A program made the translations under genes and the position numbers. Below are positions 38,159-46,387 of a DNA stretch of 64,000 bases, piece by piece (position 1 is the stretch's first letter; each line of letters starts with the position of its first letter). Below the pieces are notes generated by a model. It saw only the letters and a program-made list of their open reading frames with translations, was not told the origin of the DNA and searched no databases. Source of the DNA: Pukyongiella litopenaei (lineage in GTDB: Bacteria > Pseudomonadota > Alphaproteobacteria > Rhodobacterales > Rhodobacteraceae); the NCBI RefSeq assembly GCF_003008555.2, contig NZ_CP027665.1:62001-126000 (forward strand). The letters are read 5' to 3'.

Positions 38159-39247
38159 ATGCTCGCTCCGCTGGGACAGGCCATTGACGCGCTTAGCGCC
38201 GAGATCAGCGGCCTGCTGACCGCAGCGGGACCGGCACCCACGCCCCAGGTCATCGTTCTGTCCAACACGCCGCGCCTGGCGGGTATCGGCGGGTTCGTCG
38301 GCGTGAATACCGACCCGCAGGCGGAACTCTACGCGCGGCGGCTGGATGCCGAGATCGCCATTCGCGTTTTCGGCAACAATTCCGGCGCATTGGCGGATGC
38401 CGAGCTTCAGGCCGCCAACGACCTGCTCAGGGCGGACCCGCAGCAGCTGCGCCGCAACGGCATCTTCAAGCTGAAACGGCTGACCGACCGCGAAACGCCG
38501 GTTCTGCGCGCCGCCGACGGCATCGGCGCCCCGTTCGGCCGCGATATCATCTGTTCGGTGAGCTTTGAACACAGGCCCGTGCCGCTGGCGTCCGAAGGCG
38601 CACTGGACTCGGTGCCGCTGGACATCACGCAGGCCGGGCTGACCGAACGCGGCGGGCGGGTCTATGCCAGCGATTTCCAGGCCGATCCGCTGGGCGATTT
38701 CGTGGCGCTGGACCGGTCCGGCGGTTCGGGCAGCGATGGCAACTGGGCCTATGACGCCGCCGCGCAGGAGGTCACGCAGACCGGCACCGCCTCGGGCGGC
38801 AACAACGGCATCGCCGGCAACAAGATCGGCACCTACCTGATCCTGTCGCCCACGCTGGCCGGCGATCTCACGAATTTCGTGGTGAATGCCGACATGCGCT
38901 GTGGCAGCATCGGCGGCATCGGCTTCGTGTTCCGCTTTGCAGATATCGACAATTTCGGGTTCGTCGTCCTGGAAAGCCCGGCCGACATCCGTGTCATGGG
39001 CAAACGCATCGGCGGCAGCGGGTCGCTTCTCGACGCGGGCGGGCAGGATGCAACGCAGGGCTTTGCCCCCGACACCTGGCTGCGGCTGCGGCTGCTGGCC
39101 GATGGCGACCGGATCGAACTGGCGGTGAACGAACAGATCGTGCTGTCGGGCCGCGACCCGGCGCTGACCGGGCCGGGATCGGTGGGCCTGTTCTGCCGGC
39201 GGGCCGACACGGCTCGGTTCCGTAGCTTCCGGCTTTCGAGACTTTGA
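38159..39247 (+). CDS. Tail terminator-like protein with C-terminal lectin-like domain
   Basis: A 362-residue, first gene of the injection-system operon. Residues 1-150 resemble Pvc16/tail-terminator-type proteins (QVIVLSNTPRLAGIGGFVGVN; a VSFEHRPVPL strand at the end). Residues about 160-362 read as a concanavalin A-like jelly-roll (YASDFQADPLGDFVALD; GIGFVFRFADIDNFGFVVLE; GSVGLFCRRADTARFRSFRL). Terminators cap the sheath end away from the baseplate, so a lectin-like domain there might tether the particle to a membrane or glycan. Both assignments are by eye; the fold of the second half is the firmer of the two. Confidence 0.5.
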   Translation: MLAPLGQAIDALSAEISGLLTAAGPAPTPQVIVLSNTPRLAGIGGFVGVNTDPQAELYARRLDAEIAIRVFGNNSGALADAELQAANDLLRADPQQLRRNGIFKLKRLTDRETPVLRAADGIGAPFGRDIICSVSFEHRPVPLASEGALDSVPLDITQAGLTERGGRVYASDFQADPLGDFVALDRSGGSGSDGNWAYDAAAQEVTQTGTASGGNNGIAGNKIGTYLILSPTLAGDLTNFVVNADMRCGSIGGIGFVFRFADIDNFGFVVLESPADIRVMGKRIGGSGSLLDAGGQDATQGFAPDTWLRLRLLADGDRIELAVNEQIVLSGRDPALTGPGSVGLFCRRADTARFRSFRLSRL

Positions 39248-39295
39248 CTGACTTTTTTCGGCTTTCGGGCCTCTGACCAAAGGAGAAACAGACAC

Positions 39296-40378
39296 ATGGC
39301 GGAAACCTTTGTAAGTGCCAATCTGATCCTCCCGGGGACCTATATCAGGGTCAATTCCGAGGGGCTCATCGGCGTCCGGGGTATCTCGGCGGGAAATATC
39401 GGCATTGTGGGCCAGACCACGGCCGGCGCGGCAGGCACCACGCGCACCCTGTCCACCGCGTCCGAGGCCGAAGAGTTCTTTGGCGCGGCCTCGGTCATCG
39501 CCAGCGGCGGTGGCAGGCTGAACCTGACTGCGCAGATCGGCGAATTGTATCGCAACGGCGCGCGCACGGTCTTTGCCCGCGGCGTCACCGACGCCTCGGA
39601 CCAGACCGCGATGACCGCGGCCTTCAACGAACTGATCAAGGATGACGTGCAGATCCTGGTCGCGCCGCAGATGGACACGGCCGGGGCGCTGGCGGTGATC
39701 CCGCCGGTGGTTGAATCGGCCGAGAACAACAACCAGGACCTGATCTGCGTGATCGGCGCGGACGGGGCCGATGCGGCGGCGATCCAGGGCCAGGCCCAGA
39801 CCAATGACCGCATCATCCTGGCCGCGCCCGGCTATGCGGTGTTCAACCCCGGCGCGCCCGACACGCCGGTGGTGCTGCCGGGCAATTACATCGCCGGTCC
39901 AGTCGCGGCGCTGGTCTCGTCGCTGGCGCCTCATGTCAGCCCGACCAACAAGGTTCTGGTCGGCGTGGGCGATCTTGCCCAGCGGTTTTCCTATGCCGAA
40001 CGCGCGGGGCTGGTGCAGAATCGCATCCTGGCGCTGGAACAGCGCAACGGCACCCGTGTCGTGCGCGGGCTGACCACCGACAATGGCGGGTTCAGCCAGG
40101 TCACGACGCGGCGGATCGTCGATTTTGCCAAGGCCGGGACCCGGCAGGTGTCGAACGCCTTTGTCGGACGGCTCAACAACGAACGGGTCCGCGCCGCGCT
40201 GCACAGCGCGCTGGACGGGTTCCTGACCACGATGCTGGTGGACGAACAGCTGACCGACTACCGGCTCGAGGTGACCGCGACCCGCCAGGACGAAATCAAC
40301 GGCCGCGCCATCGTCAACATGCTGCTGCAACCGACGTTCAGCATCGACTTTGTCGCCGTGACCATCACGCTGCAGTAA
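39296..40378 (+). CDS. Contractile tail sheath protein
   Basis: A 360-residue sheath subunit. The N-terminus (LILPGTYIRVNSEGLIGVRGISAGNIGIVGQT) and the C-terminal domain (RQVSNAFVGRLNNERVRAALHSALDGFL; LTDYRLEVTATRQDEINGRAIVNMLLQP) follow the pattern of phage sheath proteins, in which the C-terminal fold contains the attachment arms that mesh neighbouring subunits. At 360 residues it is compact compared with P2 FI (396). Only one sheath gene is present, unlike the two or three in Afp/PVC-type systems. Confidence 0.85.
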   Translation: MAETFVSANLILPGTYIRVNSEGLIGVRGISAGNIGIVGQTTAGAAGTTRTLSTASEAEEFFGAASVIASGGGRLNLTAQIGELYRNGARTVFARGVTDASDQTAMTAAFNELIKDDVQILVAPQMDTAGALAVIPPVVESAENNNQDLICVIGADGADAAAIQGQAQTNDRIILAAPGYAVFNPGAPDTPVVLPGNYIAGPVAALVSSLAPHVSPTNKVLVGVGDLAQRFSYAERAGLVQNRILALEQRNGTRVVRGLTTDNGGFSQVTTRRIVDFAKAGTRQVSNAFVGRLNNERVRAALHSALDGFLTTMLVDEQLTDYRLEVTATRQDEINGRAIVNMLLQPTFSIDFVAVTITLQ

Positions 40379-40393
40379 GAGGACGGATTTCCA

Positions 40394-40879
40394 ATGAATA
40401 CCGATGTCTATACAGGGGCGGACGGGGCAATCCTGCTGTCGGCGCCGCAGACCACCGAAGGCGAAGCCGCACAAGAGGTGCTGGACGCGCATGAACTGAC
40501 CGCCGTTGGCCGGGTGCAGGACGTGCGGGTCGAGGTGACCAGCGACGTGCGCGCCTATCACGAGATCGGCCAGCGCTATGCCAGCCAGCTGCGCCCGGGC
40601 AATGTCAATGTCCGCGGCACCGTGGGCCGGGCCTATGTGAACGGCGCACTGATCGGGCTGATGCTGGGCCAGGCGCGCGGCGGGCGTCCGGGCGGCAACT
40701 GGGTGCAGCCGGCGATGAACATCACGCTGCGCCTGGCCAATCCCTCCAGCGGATCGCTCAACACCCTCACCCTGCATGACGTCAAGCTCGACACCTGGGT
40801 CTACAGCCTGCCCGAGGACGAATTCGTGATGGAGAAGGTGGGGTTCCAGGCGCTCTATGTGACCGTCGCGGAGGAATGA
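40394..40879 (+). CDS. Tail tube protein
   Basis: A 161-residue beta-rich protein directly after the sheath gene, the usual place for the inner-tube (Hcp/gpFII-like) subunit. Features are GRVQDVRVEVTSDVRAYHEIGQRYASQLRPGNVNVRGTVGRAYVNGAL spread over the first barrel, and a conserved-looking end LPEDEFVMEKVGFQALYVTVAE. A single tube gene is present. Confidence 0.72.
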   Translation: MNTDVYTGADGAILLSAPQTTEGEAAQEVLDAHELTAVGRVQDVRVEVTSDVRAYHEIGQRYASQLRPGNVNVRGTVGRAYVNGALIGLMLGQARGGRPGGNWVQPAMNITLRLANPSSGSLNTLTLHDVKLDTWVYSLPEDEFVMEKVGFQALYVTVAEE

Positions 40880-40880
40880 C

Positions 40881-41330
40881 GTGATCTCCGCCGAGGACCT
40901 GATCGCCGGGGCCGCGACCGAACATGCGGTGGACATCCCCGAGGCGCTGTTGCCGGATGCCGATGACCGCCGCGTGATGCTGCGCCCGCTGACCGTGCGC
41001 GACCTGCGCCTGATCGCCCGCGCCGCGCGCGACAATGACGACCTGAGCGGCGCGCTGATGGTGCGGCAGGCGCTGGTCGACCCGGCCCTGTCGCTCGACC
41101 AGATCGGGGCGCTGCCCGCCGGGCTGCTGCAATTCCTGCTGTCGGAGGTCAATCGCATCAGCGGCATCACCGCGACCGAAGCCGAGGTGATGGACGCACT
41201 GGAGGATCCGCTGGTGCAGGCCTCGCTGCTGCTCTCGCGCGAACTGGGCTGGACCCCCGAAGAGGTCGGCCGCCTGACGCTGGGCGAAACCATGCTGCAT
41301 GTGGCCGCGCTGCGCGGTCGCGGAGGGTGA
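40881..41330 (+). CDS. Putative tail assembly chaperone
   Basis: A 149-residue mainly helical protein starting at GTG 40881, one base after the tube gene stop. Its position between tube and tape-measure-type genes, its size, and the end of the protein (LLLSRELGWTPEEVGRLTLGETMLHVAAL) fit a tail assembly chaperone. The N-terminal VMLRPLTVRDLRLIARAARD is also of that style. No programmed frameshift into the next gene was recognised. Confidence 0.45.
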   Translation: MISAEDLIAGAATEHAVDIPEALLPDADDRRVMLRPLTVRDLRLIARAARDNDDLSGALMVRQALVDPALSLDQIGALPAGLLQFLLSEVNRISGITATEAEVMDALEDPLVQASLLLSRELGWTPEEVGRLTLGETMLHVAALRGRGG

Positions 41331-41333
41331 CCC

Positions 41334-42356
41334 ATGTCCGCGGGACCGACCCCATCCCGTGACGAGGTGCGGCGGGCGCTGGCCCTGATCCGTCGCCTGA
41401 AGCAGCCTGCGCGGGATCTGCTGGATCTGCTGGCCGGGGCCGAGGCGTATGTGACCCGCCCCGCGCCGGTCGATGCGCTGGTTGCGCCGCCTGCCCCGCC
41501 CGAGCTGCTGATGCGTCTGCTCGGCGGTGGCGGGAACGCCGGGTCTGAGCCGCGCCGCGACCGCCCCGCCCCGCTCCAGCCGCCGCTGCGCAGCCTGTCG
41601 CAACCCGCGCCGCTCGCCCCCGCCGGGCGGACCGGCGACCGGCCCGAACCTGTCAGCGATCCGTCGGGGGCGACACCGTCGCGGACCACCCGCAGGACGA
41701 CGGCCGAAACCGCCTTGCCGACCCCGGCCCGCGATCCGGATGCGGGCAAACCGGCAACGGACACGCGAAAGCCACGCGGCAGCACCCTGACCGGGACGCC
41801 CCGCAAACCCATCGGCCTGAAGGATGTGGCCAATATGCGCCGCGCGCAGCGGCGCAACCTCGCCCTGCCCCGGTCCGCTGACGCCGGGCCAGATCACGCC
41901 CCGGCGCCGAACGAAACCCGGGCGATACACACTAGCGGGGCCGTGATTGATCCGCCACGGCGACCGGCGGAACCGGCCCCCCATGCGCTGGCCGATCTCG
42001 CCCGGCGCCGCGCACGGGCCGGGCTGGCCTTGCCCGTCCCGGCGGCGACACAACCGGTCGAAACCGCCGCCATGTCCCCACCGGCAGCGCCTGTCACAGC
42101 GGCGGATGCGCCGCCGCGCTCCCCTGGACAATCTACACCGTCCGGACCTGCCAATCTGCAACACCCCCAAAACCCGGCCACCTCGCCCGAATTCACTGTC
42201 AGCGGCAGAACCCGGATATCTGACGGTCCCGACCTGCCCCGCACCGATCCCGCCACGTCTGCACAGCCGGACGCGCTCGGGGCGCATCGGGGCCGCCGCG
42301 ACACCGAACCACACCTTGGCGATCTCGCCTGGCGCAACGGGGTGGAACCGCGATGA
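41334..42356 (+). CDS. Proline-rich disordered protein of the injection-system operon
   Basis: A 340-residue protein of unknown function. Residues 1-60 are helical (DEVRRALALIRRLKQPARDLLDLLAGAEAYV). The rest is rich in Pro, Ala, Arg and Thr and probably disordered, with one more ordered basic patch near residues 155-185 (KPIGLKDVANMRRAQRRNLALP). The start lies 3 bp after the chaperone-like gene and the end overlaps the next gene by ATGA. It could be a scaffold or a second tail-assembly factor; nothing similar is recognised. Confidence 0.55.
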   Translation: MSAGPTPSRDEVRRALALIRRLKQPARDLLDLLAGAEAYVTRPAPVDALVAPPAPPELLMRLLGGGGNAGSEPRRDRPAPLQPPLRSLSQPAPLAPAGRTGDRPEPVSDPSGATPSRTTRRTTAETALPTPARDPDAGKPATDTRKPRGSTLTGTPRKPIGLKDVANMRRAQRRNLALPRSADAGPDHAPAPNETRAIHTSGAVIDPPRRPAEPAPHALADLARRRARAGLALPVPAATQPVETAAMSPPAAPVTAADAPPRSPGQSTPSGPANLQHPQNPATSPEFTVSGRTRISDGPDLPRTDPATSAQPDALGAHRGRRDTEPHLGDLAWRNGVEPR

Positions 42357-42949
42357 CCGTCACGCCGATGCTCGGAGACTGGGAAATCCCCCGCATCTCG
42401 ATGATGCGCACGCAGGAACGGCGCAAGCTGCACGAACACCGTGTTCCCGGGCGCAGCGGCAGCCTGTTCCAGGACCTTGGCGCCGATCCGGCAGAAATCC
42501 GTATCGCCGGCTCGGTGTTCGAAACCGAGGAACGCAACGGGTTTCTCGAAGCGGCTCGCCAGCGCTTTGCCGAGGCCGAGCCGATGACCTTCGTGGCCGA
42601 CATCATCGAGGCCACCGAGATCCAGTTCGTGCTGATCGAAAGCCTCGTTGTCGAGGAACACGCCGCCCGGCCCGGCGAACTGGCCTATCACATGGTGCTG
42701 CGCGAAAGCCCGCCGCCGCCGCCGCCCGACGATCCGTTCGGGGCGCTGGACAGCGACCTGCTGGATCAGGCCGCCGGGTTCGTGGACGGGGTGACGGATG
42801 CGCTCGACGCGGTTGCCGCGCTCGGCGACATCCCCGATTTCAGCGATCCGTCATCGCTGGTGGGCGGTGCCGCCGACGAGGCCGGGGCCCTGATCGACGG
42901 GCTGGGCAGCGTCGGCCCCGCGATCCAGTCCCTGTTCGGGAGCGGGTGA
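42353..42949 (+). CDS. Baseplate/tube adaptor protein (DNA circularisation N-like)
   Basis: A 198-residue protein. Residues 1-125 (LGDWEIPRISMMRTQERRKLHEH; GSVFETEERNGFLEAARQRFAEAEPMTFVADI; ELAYHMVLRESP) resemble the N-terminal domain of Mu-type DNA circularisation/gp43 and LysM-type hub adaptor proteins, which link the tube to the baseplate hub. A Pro run follows, then an acidic helical tail. No LysM domain is evident. Confidence 0.5.
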   Translation: MTVTPMLGDWEIPRISMMRTQERRKLHEHRVPGRSGSLFQDLGADPAEIRIAGSVFETEERNGFLEAARQRFAEAEPMTFVADIIEATEIQFVLIESLVVEEHAARPGELAYHMVLRESPPPPPPDDPFGALDSDLLDQAAGFVDGVTDALDAVAALGDIPDFSDPSSLVGGAADEAGALIDGLGSVGPAIQSLFGSG

Positions 42950-42950
42950 C

Positions 42951-45900
42951 ATGGCCAACCTGCTGCTCCAGCTCGAGATCGGAACCGACGGCGCGTCGTT
43001 CAACGCGTCGCTGGGCGGCGAGATCGGAAAACTGGCCGAGATCGCCCGGCTCGCCGCCAACCTGCGGGACAACCCGGACGGGCTTGCGCAGTTCCTCGCG
43101 GCGCTGGCGGCGGTGGCCGGCCCCGCGCTCCCCGATGGCGGCGACGTGCAGGCCGGGCTGGGCCGGGCGCGCGCGGCGATCCCGCAGATCACCGGCGGCG
43201 CGGCCCCGGACGCACTGGCGGACCTGTCCCGCTTTGCCACCCTTGTCACCGAACAGCTGGTCCCGCTGATGGCGCGCACGCTCAAGGCGGCACGGGCCAT
43301 CGAGGACATCGCCAAGGCGCAGTTCACCTGCCCCGGCGCCCCGCCCGACCCGCTGATCCCGCCCGGATCCGAACCGCCCCCGCCCTCGGGCGCCTCGCGC
43401 GCGACCGTCGCGCTGGACCGGGCGACAGATATCTCGGCCCGGATCGACCAGTTGCCGAGCCCGCTGACACCCGCGACGCTGATCGACTTTCTCGCCTCGG
43501 TGACGCTCGATCCGGCGCGGGCCGATTTCCTGCCGATCGCGGTGCCACTGCTCGATGACATGCTGATGCCGGTGCAGACGCTCGGGCGCTGGTCGCTGGC
43601 CACGCCGGCCGAAATCGGGACCGAACTGGCCGCGACCCTGACCACCCTGCGCAACCGCCTGCAGGCTGCGACGGCGGGAACCATCGCCGCGCGCACGGCA
43701 CCCGCGCTCGCCCTGCTGACGCCGCTGCGGGTCACGGACCTGTCGGGATTTGCCGCAGGTTACGACGCCGCCGCCACCGCCATGGCCGAGGCGCTCGAGG
43801 CCGGCGACCCGGCAACCGCCGCCACGCAGGCGGCCACGCTCGACGGCCATGTCGCTACATTCGAGGGCATCCGCACCCTGCAGGCCGCGGATTTCACGCC
43901 GCTGGTTCCGACCGCGACCGGCCGACAGGCCGGGTTGGCGGGGCTGGCCGCCGATCTGCATGACCGGCTGCTGCATCTGGCCGCCCAGCTCGAGCCCATC
44001 GACCCCGGCACGTTCTTTCGCGCCTTCGACATGCCGGCCCCCGCCGATGCCGCCGCCCGCCAGGCGCTGCTGGATCAGCTGACCCCGATCACCGATTTCA
44101 TGGAGGACCTGGGCGAAAAGCTGGATCTCTCGGCCATCGAGGGCGGCGTCGGCACCGTCGCGGCCGAGGCGCAATCCATCGCCGACGACATCAGCGGCGC
44201 GCTGGCGACGGTCGCGCAGGAAACCCGCGCCGCCTTTGCCGAGGTCGAAACCGCGATTGCAGCACTGCCGCTCGACGCGCTGGCCACCGAGATCCGCACC
44301 GGCATCACCCAGATCGGCAACAGCATCGAAACCGAGCTTCGGGCGGCATTCGCGCCGCTGCGCGATGCGCTGGCCACGGCGGTGCAGGCGGTGGCCGATG
44401 CGATCGGCACGCTCGACCCGCAAACCATCGCCGACGCGGTGACCGATGCGGTGGCCCAGATCACCGCGATCCTGCAGGACCCCGCCATTCTGTCCGCCGC
44501 ACAGGATATCCGCTCGACACTCGATCAGGCGGCCGAGGCCGCGGGCAACCTGTCCTTCGCGCCGGTCACCGACGAGGTGATCAAGCTGATCGAACAGATG
44601 GAGGCCGGGCTGCGCGCGCTCGACGATACCGAGCTGAACGACGCCTTGATCGGGATGCTCGATGCGGCCCTGTCGGTGCTGCCTCCCGACCTGCGCCCGG
44701 CAACCCAGCCGCTGATCGACGAGCTGGGCGTGAAGATCGAACAGGGGCCGGTGGACCTGCTGGCGCAGATCCGCGAAAAGCCCCGGGAGGTCGTGAACCG
44801 TATCCGCGCCTTCGACCCCGGCACGCTGATCACCCAGCAGCTGGCGCCGCCCTTTGCCGAGGCCCGCGATGCGCTCCAGGGCGTGCGGCCCAGCGCGTTG
44901 CTGTCGCCGCTGGATGCCGCGCTGGCCGCCGAAAAGGTCCGGCTGAAACAGATCGCCGCCCCGTCGCGCGCGCTGGCGCCGGTCTCCGATGCCTTCGACG
45001 CGTTGCTGACCGAGTTTGACCGGCTGTCGCCCGACACGCTGCTGGCCCCGATCGAGGCGGCAATCGAACAGGCGATACAGGACGTGATCGACGCGGCCCC
45101 CATCGACGAGGTGTTCGACCAGATCGACGACGTGTTCGACACCATCCAGGCGGTTCTGGACACGGTGAACGCGATCCAGCAGGCGCTGGCCAAATCCGCC
45201 ACCGCGCTGACCGCGTTGCAGAACCCCGACGCCGCGATCGACGCCTGGCGCGATGCGGCGCTGGCCAAGATCGACACGGTTCCCAACGGCGCCGCGCTGG
45301 ATACGCTGCTGGCCGAGATCACCGCCGCCATCGACGCCGCGCGCGGCCCCGACCTGCTGGCGGCCCATGACGCCGCCGTCGCGCCGCTCTTGACCGCGCT
45401 GGACGGGCTGGACCCCGAGGCGGCGCTGTCGCGCATGGTGGCCCTGCGCCAGCGGCTGCTGCCGCTGATGCGCGCCCTGCCGGCGGGCCCCGAACGGACC
45501 GCCATCGAAAACGTGCTGAACCGGTTCGATCCGCTCGATCCCGCCCATACCGGCGGATTGCGGGCGGCGGCGGTCCTGCACGAGGCGCTGCGTGACGCCC
45601 GCGCCGCGCTGGATACGATGGCAGCGGATGTCGCGGATGCGCTGCACGGGCCCGACGGGTTGCTGACCGACCTGCGGAACGGCGCCGCGACCGCCGGCCT
45701 GTTGCGCGGCGCGGTCGAGGCCGAGATCGAAAAGGCGCTGGTGCCGGTGCGCTACATCATCGCGCAGCTGGGCGCGGCGGCGGTGCCGGTGGGTGCCGTG
45801 GCGGACGGGTTTGCCGACCTGTCCACCCGGCTGACCGGCGCGGTGGGCAACATCCTGACCGGCCCGGCATCGCTGCAATCGATCACCGACGCGGTGCAAC

Positions 45901-46376
45901 AGGTGGTCGACACGATCCGCAATATCGACCTGGCGTTTCTGCGCGACGCGCTCGAAGGCGTATTCCAGGCCGTGCGCGCCGAGGTGGAAGCCGCCGGACC
46001 GGGGCCGCTGATCGTGACGCTCGACCGCGAATTCGGCGACATCATCGACGCGCTCGACCTGTCGCTGATCCTGCCGCAGGCCGAAATCGAGGCGCTCGAC
46101 CAAACGGTGGCCGATCTGATTGCCACGTTGCAGGGCTTTGATCCGGCGACGCTGATCGGCGACGCGGTGCAGCAATCCTACGAGGCGGACGTGCTGCCGC
46201 TGGTCGAGGCGCTGGACATCACGCCGATCTTCGACGCGCTGATCGAGGCGCTGCGCGGGCTCGAGGACGAACTGGAAAAGGAAATGGACCGCATCAACAC
46301 CGCCTATGGCGCATTGCTGGCGGCGCGGCCCGGTGGCGGCGGTGGCAGCGTCAGCCTGAGCGTCAGCGTGGGATAG
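42951..46376 (+). CDS. Very long helical protein, tape-measure-like
   Basis: A 1141-residue, almost wholly helical protein rich in Ala, Asp, Ile and Leu heptad-like patterns, with many segments of the type LLDQLTPITDFMEDLGEKLDLSAIE. There are no clear membrane helices until a glycine-rich end. Its place between adaptor and hub fits a tape measure protein. At about 0.15 nm per residue that would give a tail near 170 nm, but the length and lack of a hydrophobic domain are unusual, and a structural or cargo role is also possible. Confidence 0.5.
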   Translation: MANLLLQLEIGTDGASFNASLGGEIGKLAEIARLAANLRDNPDGLAQFLAALAAVAGPALPDGGDVQAGLGRARAAIPQITGGAAPDALADLSRFATLVTEQLVPLMARTLKAARAIEDIAKAQFTCPGAPPDPLIPPGSEPPPPSGASRATVALDRATDISARIDQLPSPLTPATLIDFLASVTLDPARADFLPIAVPLLDDMLMPVQTLGRWSLATPAEIGTELAATLTTLRNRLQAATAGTIAARTAPALALLTPLRVTDLSGFAAGYDAAATAMAEALEAGDPATAATQAATLDGHVATFEGIRTLQAADFTPLVPTATGRQAGLAGLAADLHDRLLHLAAQLEPIDPGTFFRAFDMPAPADAAARQALLDQLTPITDFMEDLGEKLDLSAIEGGVGTVAAEAQSIADDISGALATVAQETRAAFAEVETAIAALPLDALATEIRTGITQIGNSIETELRAAFAPLRDALATAVQAVADAIGTLDPQTIADAVTDAVAQITAILQDPAILSAAQDIRSTLDQAAEAAGNLSFAPVTDEVIKLIEQMEAGLRALDDTELNDALIGMLDAALSVLPPDLRPATQPLIDELGVKIEQGPVDLLAQIREKPREVVNRIRAFDPGTLITQQLAPPFAEARDALQGVRPSALLSPLDAALAAEKVRLKQIAAPSRALAPVSDAFDALLTEFDRLSPDTLLAPIEAAIEQAIQDVIDAAPIDEVFDQIDDVFDTIQAVLDTVNAIQQALAKSATALTALQNPDAAIDAWRDAALAKIDTVPNGAALDTLLAEITAAIDAARGPDLLAAHDAAVAPLLTALDGLDPEAALSRMVALRQRLLPLMRALPAGPERTAIENVLNRFDPLDPAHTGGLRAAAVLHEALRDARAALDTMAADVADALHGPDGLLTDLRNGAATAGLLRGAVEAEIEKALVPVRYIIAQLGAAAVPVGAVADGFADLSTRLTGAVGNILTGPASLQSITDAVQQVVDTIRNIDLAFLRDALEGVFQAVRAEVEAAGPGPLIVTLDREFGDIIDALDLSLILPQAEIEALDQTVADLIATLQGFDPATLIGDAVQQSYEADVLPLVEALDITPIFDALIEALRGLEDELEKEMDRINTAYGALLAARPGGGGGSVSLSVSVG

Positions 46377-46387
46377 GAGAGCAGAGG

